DNA from: Heliocidaris erythrogramma
Lineage: Eukaryota; Echinodermata; Echinoidea; Camarodonta; Echinometridae
Length of the DNA: 64,000 nt
Assembly: GCA_025617745.1 (NCBI GenBank)
Contig: CM046859.1
Location: forward strand, 25,358,006 to 25,422,005
Direction of reading: 5' to 3'
Below the pieces are notes generated by a model. That model had not been told where the DNA came from and did no database searches. It saw only the letters and a list, made by a program, of their open reading frames with translations. The translations under genes were made by a program, and so were the position numbers. Positions within the stretch are counted from its first letter, which is position 1; each line of letters starts with the position of its first letter. Shown piece after piece: positions 33,001 through 45,700 of the stretch.

Positions 33001-36000
33001 CTGAATCAGTTTATAACTTCCACTCCTTCTATTTACAGCTCCCTGGTCTGTGTTTGTTTATCAGACAAGGGAGGACATGTTTTCTTCCAGTGGCAATGTC
33101 CCTGCTTTAACATAAGTGACTACATGTACTTGTGTCTTGATTGATCATATCCAAGATTTTGGTTGAGCCTTTTCTGACATTGATAAGCATCCATTATATT
33201 CAGAAAGACTTCTTTCTTAGGGACAAATTGATCCAACGGAGATAAGCACCTTTGATTTGAAGTTGCGTTAAAGGAAGCATGAGGAACGCTACATTGTTTT
33301 GAATTATATTTATAATCTATTAGTAATTTGAAAATGCTACTATTTTGACAGTGTTTCAGAAATCAAGATAATTTAAATATCCTTTCAGTGACACCATCAT
33401 TGTAATTCTTCTGTATCACTTTTCATTGCCATGGTTACAGCCTTGCCATGTGGTATACACAGAGTATCGTCCAGTACCTCTGCAGCATTATATCTTCCCA
33501 GCAGGAGGTGATGGACTGCATCTTGTTGTGGATGAGAAGGTAAGGATTCTGGGAGGAGGTAAATTTATTTGCGAAAGGAATTTTAGAGGAAAATAAAGTG
33601 AGATGAATATGGTGTCTCTGCCCTTTTTTTCTTTTTTGTTTTTTCAGAAATTCCCATGTCTTAGTATTTCAGAATAGGATGCTTCATTCTGAAAATTGTT
33701 TTTTTGTCTGTTTAACGCTTCTGTCGAGAAGCTCTTTTTTACTATTTTCAATTGATGTCCTAGTAGATTAAAGGGGTACTCCGGCCTGAAATTAATATGA
33801 ATTGAATAAATAGAGTAAAATTAAACAAACAAATCACTGAAAATTTCATCGAAATCGGATGAAAAATAATGAAGTTATGGAATTTTAAGTTTTGCATTAT
33901 TTTGGTAAAACAGTTATGTGCACATCATCATGAATATGCAGTGAGTGAGCTGATGATGTCATATCCCCACTTTTTCTTTTGTATTTTATTATATGAAATT
34001 GCAATTATTCAAATTTTCTAAACTAAAACTAAACTAAACTAAAAGGACTGACTCCTTATTTAATGTGTAAGATCATCATTGCTGTAACTTATTTTGTAAC
34101 AAGGGAGATATTTTTTATAGACATGTATGAAAAAATGAAATAATGAAGATTTCATATAATATAGTTAAGAAAGGAAAGTGGGGACGTGACATCATCAGCT
34201 CACTCATTACATATTCATGATGACATGCATAGAACTGTTTCCCAAAATAATGCAAAACTTAAAAATTCAATAACTTCGTTAATTTTTATCGGATTTCGAT
34301 GAAATTTTCAGTGTTTTGCTTGTTTAATTTTACTCTATTCATTCGATTAATCTTATTTTCAGGCCGGAGTACTCCTTTAATGTAGGATGAATTACAACAC
34401 ACTGTGTAGGCTTTCTTTAAAGAATTGAACAAGGCTTTTGGGGGGGATTCTGTAAAACTGTATTTCAGATCATGTACAACTTTTGTCAAGTGAATTGACT
34501 GAATTAAACCAAATTTTGGATGCAAAAACAATGGAAAAAAAGGTAAAATGTTGAAATCGTAGTATGTATGTGTTATTGTATGTGGCTGGTATATCTATCA
34601 CTTTTAATCACAGGGAGAGTTTCGGCAGGATAATTTCAATGCTGCCATGCAGGTCCTGAGAGATGGAGGGGATGCAGCTAAAGGTGACCAGAGAGGGCGC
34701 CGTGGAGGCACAAAAGGTATGCTTGATCTCCATTGTATGAAATACGCACATGCATACTTGTAGGAATTTTAGAATGATGTGTACTGATATTTTTGTAAGG
34801 CTTCTTTGGAAAGTTAGCCATCAAAATGTCTTGTTGATTTGAAGTGAACTCCCCAAAGGAAATAAAACTTATTAAATGAAATAAATAAATGAGAATTCTA
34901 AAGTTAGACCTCTTAACTTAGAATTCAGTGCTTCTTCAAGTTTTCTTTGACTAGGCATTTTTTCTACCAATGAGTCTTTCGACTTGCACGTAAGAATTAA
35001 CCTTGAGCACCATATAATTATTAGCTGATAGGCGAAACCAATGTTCTTCAGTAGAACAAACTTTAGTGACGATCATATTTGTCCTTGATATGCGCCCAAC
35101 CATATCCTATTACAGTGAAACCTGTAAATAAAGACCATTACAAAAAAAAAAAAGATAGGTGGTCTTTCCAGGCAGATGGCCTTTACATACAAATGTTTCG
35201 GAGCAACTTTAGAATACCCCTCCACAAAAGTTGACCACACGTCCATTGGTTGACCAACGCTACTCTAATGAAGCTAAATCCGAAGATTTTAAGTTTCTAT
35301 GCTAACTCTAACCATAATTCAGACCATGAACTTAACCCTAACCCTATGTGTTGGTCGTTTATGCACATAAGCCCTATTATGGTAGGGTATTCTGTATGCC
35401 AATGAGCAACACTGTTCTAGGGAACAAAAATTCTGTTTTATAGGTAGGTGGTCTTTCTGCATAGGTAGTCACTGAAGCAGGTTTCACTGTATCAATATCT
35501 TCAAACGTTGATCTTTTCCCACCAGGACCCTCCAACATCTTCAAGATTGTCAAGATGGTGATGGAGAGAAGCTTCCAGCCTGTCATCGTGTTCAGCTTCA
35601 GTAAGAAGGAATGTGAGGCATATGGCCTTCAGGTCTCCAAGCTGGACTTCAACACTCAGGAGGAGAAGACGCTGGTGGTAGAGGTCTTTAACAATGCCAT
35701 GGATTGCCTGTCAGAGGAGGACAAGAAACTCCCTCAGGTAAAGGAAAACTATTTCAAACAATGTCCCCCTCCCCCCGCACAAAAAAGAAAAGAAAATAGA
35801 AAAACAACCAGTCGTGAAGTGCAATATAGTCAGACATTACCGATAGGAATGCCTAAACATGAAAAACTGAAGCAAAAAAATATTTTTCATTGGAAATACA
35901 GCAATTAGGTAATCAAGTTAGGAGCATCTTCAGCTTCAAAGTGAGAAATATTTGGCTTCAAAGTAAGAAAATGGGATTAAATGCTTCTGTTACAATTATT

Positions 36001-39000
36001 GCTTAGGGAAATGTGATTTCAGCCATTTCATTTCATTAGTAAATTTGTGGTTCTCTTTCAAAATTCACTGTTTGAAAACGGGCGTAAAAATGACCTGTGG
36101 AAATCATTCGCCATTTTAAAATTTTCATTGAAAGACAACTTGACAAATGATAACTAGATGAATATTCGACCGCGCGCGGTCGGAATTTATGCCTCCGCCA
36201 TCACCAGATTGGAAATGTATGGCATACATGTACACTCTAAAAAGGATTGGTCCAATAAAATTACAAATCTTTTCACTTAAAATGCACAGGAGACAAAAAA
36301 TTTATTTCATTTCATTTTCAAATAAAAAACTTACCATTGATGACTTACAATCATCAAATACACCTAGGAAATAGATATTTTATAGCAAATAGACCACTGT
36401 CCCCTTGAAATTTCTAAAATAGGTAGGCCTATAATGACCTCTATGACCTTTGAACTTTGACCTTTAGACCCTAAAATCTAATCAGTTCATCGTCCCTCAC
36501 ATATGCATACATGGGCCAGGTTAGAAGCTGATCTGTCAAACAGTTCTTCAGTTATTGCGAGAAATAACCATTTTTATGTATATAATGACCTCTATGACCT
36601 TTGACCTTTGACCTTGAGACCCCAAAATCTAATCAGTTCATCGTCCCTCCCATATGAATACATGGGCCAAGTTAGAAGCTGATCCGCCAAACGGTTCCTA
36701 AGTTATCACAAGAACGAACCATTTTTATGTATATAATGACCTCTATGACCTTTGACCTTTGACCTTGAGACCCCAAAATCTAATCAGTTCATCGTCCCTC
36801 CCATATGAATACATGGGCCAAGTTAGAAGCTGATCTGCCAAACGGTTCCTAAGTTATCACAAGAACGAACCATTTTTATGTATATAATGACCTCTATGAC
36901 CTTTGACCTTTGACCTTGAGACCCCAAAATCTAATCAGTTCATCGTCCCTCCCATATGCATACATGAGCCAAGTTACAAGCTGATCCGCCAAATGGTTTT
37001 TAAGTTATCGCGAGAACGAAAAGGGGACGGACGGACGTACGGACGGACGGACGACCCGAAAACATAATGCCTCCGGCACCACCTACGGTGGGCGGAGGCA
37101 TAAAAACATGATGTCTTTATTAAACATGAAGAACACCTTTAATAAGATGTAAACTGTGAGCTTTGTCCTATACGAGAAATTCGTGAAAAAACAAAATATA
37201 AAATATGAAACTTAATTTTTGTAAAACTTTGAAGGAAGGATGGTAACCACTTCTATCTCTCCACTTCCTCTGTCTGTAACAGGTTGAGAATGTCTTGCCT
37301 CTCTTGAAGAGAGGAGTGGGGATTCACCACTCTGGCCTGCTGCCCATCCTGAAGGAGACCATTGAGATACTGTTCTCTGAGGGTCTCATCAAGGCGCTCT
37401 TCGCTACCGAGACCTTCGCCATGGGGCTTAACATGCCTGCCAGGACAGTGATCTTCACCAACCCACGCAAGTTTGACGGCAAGGATTTCAGATGGGTAAG
37501 TTGAAGGGGATGTTATTGAAAATGTCTTAATGCCTATGTGATCTTCAAAGAACCCTTTGAATTGAAAGAAGCAAAGCTTGATGATAATCACAGGATTGAC
37601 ATGGAAACACCTGGAAAGTCATGGAAAGTCATGAAAATTGATCGTAGATGTTGGCCGTGTGTGGCTATGGCAGCCTTCCAGGCTTCCAGGGAGGTGGAGT
37701 CCATCGCAAACATGAAATAGTATATATCACTGTGTGGTTTTCGTATGCCGCTTTGATGCCGCAACCCATACCTAAATGATACTTATCTGGTCATCGAAAA
37801 AGGCAAAAATGGGGCATGGAAAGTCATGGAATTTGGTTCTCAAATATCTGTGGGAACCCTGTAATCACTAGTCATACGTCACCATTGATTTGCGGTTTAT
37901 ACATTGCTGAATGATTGGTTGAGTGGTGACTGTTGATATATGACCAGTGATTTGTGGGATTGGCGACCGATGATTGGTGATTTGTTATTGATGACTTGTG
38001 AGTGGTGATAGAGTGGTACTTGGTAATATTAAAGCGTAATGGTGTTTGGTGACAGGCGGGTGATGATGAGTTATTGATTGATGATTATCAACAATCACCT
38101 CTCCACTTTATGATTGGTGATAGCATTGGTGACTGGTGACCAGTGATTTGTGAGTGGGGACTGCTGTCTAGTGTTAGGCACCTGATGATTGGTGATTGAT
38201 GATTTGTTAACTGGTGACTGGCTACGATTTGTGATTCACTGCTGACTCATGTTTGTTATTGATCACTGATGCCTGCCAAGTGCTGTTTGGTGACAGCTGA
38301 TTGCACTTCATACTAATGACTGGTGATGAGCAATTCACAAGTCACCAGTTCTCTCAGAGTTGACTTGGGTAATATGAAATTTTGTCAGGAAAGCTACAAC
38401 AGGTTTTTGATAGGACCAATTTACTAGTCATGAATCACTATCCTCAGATCTGCAATCCTCATATACCTATGCTCACATCAACTTCTTTCATTTCTCTTTC
38501 TTCATGCAGATTACGTCCGGTGAGTACATCCAGATGAGTGGTCGTGCAGGAAGGCGTGGCCTGGATGATAGGGGCATCGTCATCCTTATGATTGATGAGA
38601 AGATGAGCCCTGGTGTCGGCAAGGACATTCTCCAGGTAAAGTAGATATCTTTGATTTATCTTGTTTTCCTCTATTTCTGGGACCAGAAAGAACATAATAA
38701 CTGAAAAAAACAAAAACAAAAACAAATACAGAAACAAAAGAAACCTGATAATGCCTGGCCATTTCCTAAAGATATGAAGTTCCTGCAAAAGGTTCTCCTC
38801 ATTAGAAGTACTTAGGTAATGTAATACCATGAAACCTGTTTATAAAGACCCTTATTAGCAGGGAGTACAAGTTCCTTAAACACGTTTCAGTGAGAAGTCT
38901 TTCTATACAGGTGTACAGGTGGTATCTAAAGCAGGTTGGACTGTATATAGAATTACATGTTTAATTACGTATGTTACATTGAGATGTATGGCATCAGCTA

Positions 39001-42000
39001 ATCGTCTGGAGAGAGAAAGGCATTATTTGTAGAGAGTAATGTCCTTCTGTCTCCAAACACATAAAATGTAGTGAATTAATGTCCCTTTAGTTACACAGCG
39101 GACACTGTTTGGCACTAATATGTATCTTTGAAATTATTTTTTTATCTCATTTTTATTGATATCTTTAAAAGGAGTATGCCATGATGCTCATAGATATTGC
39201 GTGCCGAGAGACAGGAAGGGCATTAACTTGTATAATTGTACATGTTAATGCCACAGTGTATCTGGCTCTAAGTCTTCAGTATTTTGATCAAATTTTATTC
39301 CAGGAAGTTAAAAACCATTAGATAAATGTGTACACATTAATTACTACTACTGCCTTTGACCTCTGATCTTTCACCTTGTGGGGTCAACCAAACCCTTCAA
39401 ATCGGTTTAAAGGACTGTCACAAAACTCTTTACTATATGAATGTAATTTCAAGGCTGTTAAAGAAATTATGCACAAATTGATACCTCGTTAATGTATCTT
39501 TAACCTTTCACCCTTGACCTTTCACCCTTCAGGGTCAGGCGAATCCTCTGAACAGTGCCTTCCATCTGACCTACAACATGGTGATGAACCTGTTGAGGGT
39601 AGAAGGTATCAACCCAGAGTACATGCTGGAGAGGTCGTTCTTCCAATTTCAGAGCTACACAGCCATTCCTGAACTCTTTGAGAGTAAGTTTTGAAAGAAG
39701 TATGTTCTAAAAAGGTTATAGGCTTGATATCTTATAGGGCAACTGGTGTTGACAGCTTTACCTGAACAAAGAATAATAAAGATGAAAATCCTATGGCATC
39801 CCACTTTGGGAGCTTTGGTATAAGATTGCAGTCCATGCTTGGCCTATATCACACTTCAAAAATGTCACCCTTTGGTAATTTAGCTTCATTTCCTTTTCAT
39901 GGTCTATACTTTCACTTTCACTTTTGCAAGCTAATTGTCCATGACCCTAATATTATCAATAAGTGTGTAATGTTTGTAAATAGTTAATTACACAGCGTCT
40001 ATTTGCTGTTTGGAAACCATCTTTCATTAATTCGTAAAGTAACAAGCAATGCCATACTTTCTCTTTGTTATTCTTGTTATAAAGATGTTGCAAACTATTT
40101 GATGCATCAGTCCAGTAAATAAGCTCTGCAAACTAAGATTTCTTTATCCTTTGTTGCCTTTGTGATGCAGAGCTGCGGAAGCTGGAAGAGGAGTACAACA
40201 CCATGACGATACCCCAGGAGGACAGTGTGGAATCCTACTACAAGATCAGACAACAGCTCAAGAAACTGGCCAAAGACATCCAAGGCTTCATCACCAAACC
40301 CAAGTACTGTCTACCCTTCATGCAGCCAGGCAGGATGGTCAAGGTGAGTTGATTTGATTTTGAGTTTGAGTTTGAGTTTGAGTCTGAGTCGAGTCGATTC
40401 GATTTGATTTGATTTGATATGATTTGGTTTGGTTTGAATTATTGACCTATATATATATATCTTCTTTTTGAACATACATACATTTTCATGATCATGAATT
40501 GTTATGAATTCTCAAACACATGTGATATTTCCAACAATAAGGACAATGATAACAACAAAATCAGTATACAATGTAGGTTAAAAAAATTCAATTGTCATTT
40601 TAAGTTTACTTCAATAATAACAATTAAAAAGTTCTGATAACGAAAAAGTCTCACACAATCAAATAAAACTGAACCCATTGTTCAATGCAACAATGATATA
40701 GGTAGAAATCATTAAAAGCTGAGAATGTGCTAATTAAAATACTGAAATCAAGTTAGTCATCCCGACACCTGTCTGATGTTTTTACGTGAATGTGATTCCC
40801 TGCTAGTCCAAACAGCCCATCTATTGCATCATCAACAGTTCACAATTATCATAAGCCAGTATCTCTCAAAACACAATTCCGTTATTGGAACTGAAGATTA
40901 GTATTAATCCTTGTGCGGTAGGTGAAAAACAGCGAGGATGTGTTCGGTTGGGGTGTAGTCGTCAACTTCCGGAGGAAAGCCAATCAGAAGATGAACAATC
41001 CCCATGACGACTCGCCCCTCTACATCGCAGAGGTCCTCCTCAACTGCTCCCAGGAGAGCATCAAGAACGCGGCCTCAGAATCGGCCAAGCCTCCCAAGGA
41101 GGGTGAGAAAGGAGAGATGACGGTAAGCTTTATATCCCCTTTGAATTATTTTCCATGATTCAAGAGAATACAGAAAAACAAGTACCGACATAAAGGGCAA
41201 TCCAACCTTGGTAATAAGATTTGCGTGAAAGCAGAAAAAAAAAGAATAGTACATGTAGGATGGTAAAAGTTTGAAAGAAATCAGACAAGGAGTATAAAGA
41301 AAGTTATGGATGTTTGAAAAATGAATCACTTCATCTATGTGAATCTCAAATTGGCAATTACAATGTCGGTGAGTCGATTGTGACATACTTAATAACAACT
41401 CTCCCATTTGTCATACACAAAAATATCATTAATTTGCGGTTTCCTTTGAAACGAGGTGGTACTCAAAATATATTGTAAATAGCATATTGTTATAGGTCTT
41501 CATGAAAGAAAAAGATCCTACTTACTAATATATTTTGAAAACAATGACATTTTAGTCATTTTGTGTGTTGGAGCAAATGGGGGAGTCGTCTGCTACTACA
41601 TCACAGTGACATTACCTATTCGGCCAATTTGAAATTCCCATATCTTTAGTGATTACAAATTTCAAAATTCATAACTCTCTTATTGCTTATCCAATTTTGT
41701 TCAAACTTTCAGCAATCTGCTGCTCTGAGTTTTCCTCTTTCTTTCAGAGCAACTTCTCATTAAGGTTGGATTTCCCTTTAAGCATTTCTCTCTAAGATAT
41801 GATATTTGTAGGTAATTATGGCATTGTCCAAACTTTTTGTCACATATACTAAGATCTTAGATGTGGTCAGTAATATATCTGATGATTGTATCAAGCTGAA
41901 AGCCCTCCTAGAGCGTGGATCAGACAAAATATCAAGTGAAATGATATTTTTATATTCACAATTCCATGATACAATTTCATTGCCCACTTGTTCATAAAAC

Positions 42001-42717
42001 TTGTTATCAATAACACTTGCAACAGATCTATGACAAATTTGCTCTCAGCCAATCAAATGCTCTGATTTCAGTAGCTTATAACAGTCATTGTGACTTGTTA
42101 TTGATAACAAGTTTTATGAAACAGGGCCCGGACGGGTGTTTCATAAAGCTGTTCATAGAGGTATGCAAGACTGTATGAACGACTTGAATATGAAGTGCCA
42201 AATAGGATGCCCAAAGTTTTTCCTGATGTTTTAACAAAGTGTGACTGTATCCAAATAACTTCAATTGAATTATGGCAAATATATACTTCGCATTAAAATT
42301 TTTGTTACAATAAGAATGTTAATCTACATCTGCACAGTTCAACTTTAGTTGATGCAGTTAAAAATGATTGAGCATCCCATTTGGCTTGTCATATTTAAGT
42401 CGTTCGTAAAGTCATGCGTAACTTTACGAACAGCTTTATGAAACACCCCCCTGGTCTATGAAAAATGCATGTCATACCTAAATCCAGTTGTATAATTTGT
42501 GTTATAAATTTACCTGAAAAACAGAGACAGAATTTTTTGTAAAAGATAATGCTTTTGCGTTAAATTTACTAGTATGTACTTTGCAACTTGTATACAATAT
42601 TTATTCACAAAAAAAAGAATGTTACATGTAGATTGAACCTTTACATTAGTAACAGCACGGTGTCCAGAGAGTTGTCATTTGCTCTCATAAAAGATGCAAA
42701 GCGCACTCTTTCGTGGG

Positions 42718-42749
<32 letters not shown>

Positions 42750-45700
42750 GTATATAACATGCAAAGTGTGAACAATAGCCAGCCCAAGACACCAAGGATC
42801 CAGAAGGCTAATCAATGGTTCACTGCAACTCATTTTAAAAATATATAAGGAAAAATGTTGGGCAATAGGTAAAACATTGAAGTCATGAAATGCAATTTGC
42901 CAAAAGAAATCTATGCACACGCCTTTTAAAAGAATTTAGTCCTGTACAGGAAGGCGTTCCAACAACATGATTTGATGTGTGCATAGTGAAGATCTAGTAG
43001 GATGTAGTCAATAACGTCACATTGCTGTTAAGGAAAAATTCACTTATATGTGAGTAATTGTGTTTGGTTGGTTGATTGTCAGGTTGTACCCATCATGCTT
43101 CACCTGATCACTGAGATCAGCAGTGTCCGAGTCTACCTGCCCAAAGACCTGAGGCCGCTGGACAACAGACAGAGCGTGGGCAAGTCAATTCAGGTAGGCT
43201 TGTAAAAACGTCATGTTTTTCCAATTTTCCAAAATACATGTAACTTTCTTTTGGTAAAACTGGGGTCACATTTTTCTGGGATTGATGAAAAAATGTGCAA
43301 ATAGGCCTGATTAAATTTTTTTATTTTTTGGCCGCAAATGATGAACTCTATGCAAATTTTGTCAAAAATTTGTGTTTTTCCAATTTTAATGAAATTTACC
43401 CCGATACCCTTTCATTTGCAAAACTGGGGTCACATTTATCCAACTTGAATATGAAGTGCCAGGTGGGATGCCCAAAGTTTTTCCCTGATGTTTTAACAAA
43501 GTGTGAGTGTATTTCCAATAACCTCAATTAAATTATGGCAAAAATATACCTTGGATTAAAAATGTTTGTTATATTATAAGAATGTTAATCTACATCTGCA
43601 CAGTTCAACTTTAGTTGATGCAGTTAAACATGATTTAGCTTGTCTTATTTAAGTAATTTGTAAAGTCATGCATAACTTTACCTACAGCTTTATGAAACGC
43701 CCCCAGGATTGATGACAAAACATTCCCAATTGAAAATTTTGATTTTTGGCCAAAAATGATGAACTAACCCCCTTGCCATTTTTGTGCAAATATTTTGTGC
43801 AAAATACATAATTTTCAATTTTCACCAATGGTATATCAAAATTAACAAGTAATGCATTATTTTTAGATTTTCAACAGTGAGAAAGAGTACATGTACATTG
43901 TAGATGAAAAACTTATATGTAATAGTGGTATAGACAAAATTACAATGAAATGTGTATTCAAGAATAATGTGAATATATCTCTTTGGGCAATCTTCTATCA
44001 TTTTTGCAGGAGGTGCAGAGAAGATTTCCAGATGGTCTTCCCCTCTTAGACCCAGTGGAGGATATGGGTATCAAGGATGATGCTCTTAAAAAAGTGGTAG
44101 AGGTAAGGTCTCGGTGGTGCCATATTCATATCTTCAGGTGTGCGCAGGATTTCTTGCAATGAAACCTGTTTATAAACATTGGTAATGGGGAGGGGGGAGG
44201 GAGGGGACAAAATGCACTTTGTGGTGTCTTTATGGGCAGGTGGTCATTATGTACAGGTTACTTTTTTACAGTTGTCAATGACAAACAGTATGTGGTCCTT
44301 CTAGACAGGTGACTTTTGGATGCAGATATATACAAGTATATTTTACTGTATTAGTATCATTTTTGTAAAAAGAATGAAGAAAGGTAGAGAAAAAAAAGAG
44401 AAAATTCAGAAAAATGTTTTGTTTGCAGCTAATAAATGTACTTATTCTTTGTAGACTTCTACCATATTCTTATCAAATTATCAATGATGACTTAACTTAA
44501 CTTGAAATCAAATTTAGCCCATGGGCAAAAGAGTTATATTTTCAATTCTGAATACGCGAACACACATTATTTACATTTTTCTTTCCCCTCTGTTTATTTT
44601 TGTAGAAAGTGGAAGCGTTTGAAGAAAGAATGTACTCACATACACTGCACACAGATCCAGAGTTGGAGAAGCTCTATGGTCTCTATGAAAAGAAAGCACA
44701 GGTAAGTTTGAATTACCAATCATTTTAATTTCACCTGCCTTCTTTCTTCTCTTCTTTTATTTTTCCATGTCATTTATAAAGAGAAGGTTGAGTTCTGGGA
44801 AAAGAGAAAAAAATTGTGAACTTTCTCATTCCTTTTGTTAGTTTGGAAGAAAATCATACATGTAGTAGTAATGTCTCCTGGAAGGATTGCTCTCCAAATG
44901 CTCTCGTATTTGAAATATGACGAGGAATAGGTGAAGTGTTCGGGCCGAACATGTGTGTGCAGTCCCATGTACCCATTTCTGTGTGCAGTGCATATGCTTT
45001 TCAGTGAGATTGGGTCAATTTCTTATCATTTTTGATTAATCCAGAACCTCACAATATACACCAATTCTTATTTAGACTTCATCAACCTTTCTCAATTGCT
45101 TTGAGACAGTTTTTTTCATAATGAAATTGCGTGACCAAAACTCTAAAACCAAAACTTTATCTTTAATGTATGTCTTTTTCTTTTCCATTTTTCTCTTTGC
45201 CTGTGTTTCACTTGCCTTTCTTCCCTCTCTCACTTGGTTGATGTTCATAGAATTCCATGTACTTCATCTTTTATTTTAATAAGAGATATTTTAATTGTCA
45301 TAGCAAATCTAAAGTGATGGTTCATTTGTTTAAAACGGCACATACAAGTAGGTGGCTGGTGGCTGACATTTTCACATACACCAACGAAAACATACCGGTT
45401 TGGTTTGATTTTCGTTATGAAAATTAAAATCGTGTCCCTTAAAATTGAAGTTTTCAGAATATACATGTATTATTGATCACCCTGACCTTTGGCAGCTTGC
45501 AGATCAGATCAGAGAAGCAAAGAGAGAGCTGAAGAAAGCCAGGACAGTCATCCAGATGGATGAACTCAAATGCAGGAAGAGGGTGATCAGGAGGATGGGG
45601 TTTGCGACACCAGCAGATGTCATTGAGACTAAGGGTCGCGTCGCTTGTGAGATTAGCAGGTGAGCAAGAGAAAAATCGCATAAATAATGCTGGGTGTAAC

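Noticed and set aside
36435..37020. CRISPR-like array
   Set aside because: The 151-bp units abut with no unique spacers, and the context is an animal intron; it is a minisatellite.
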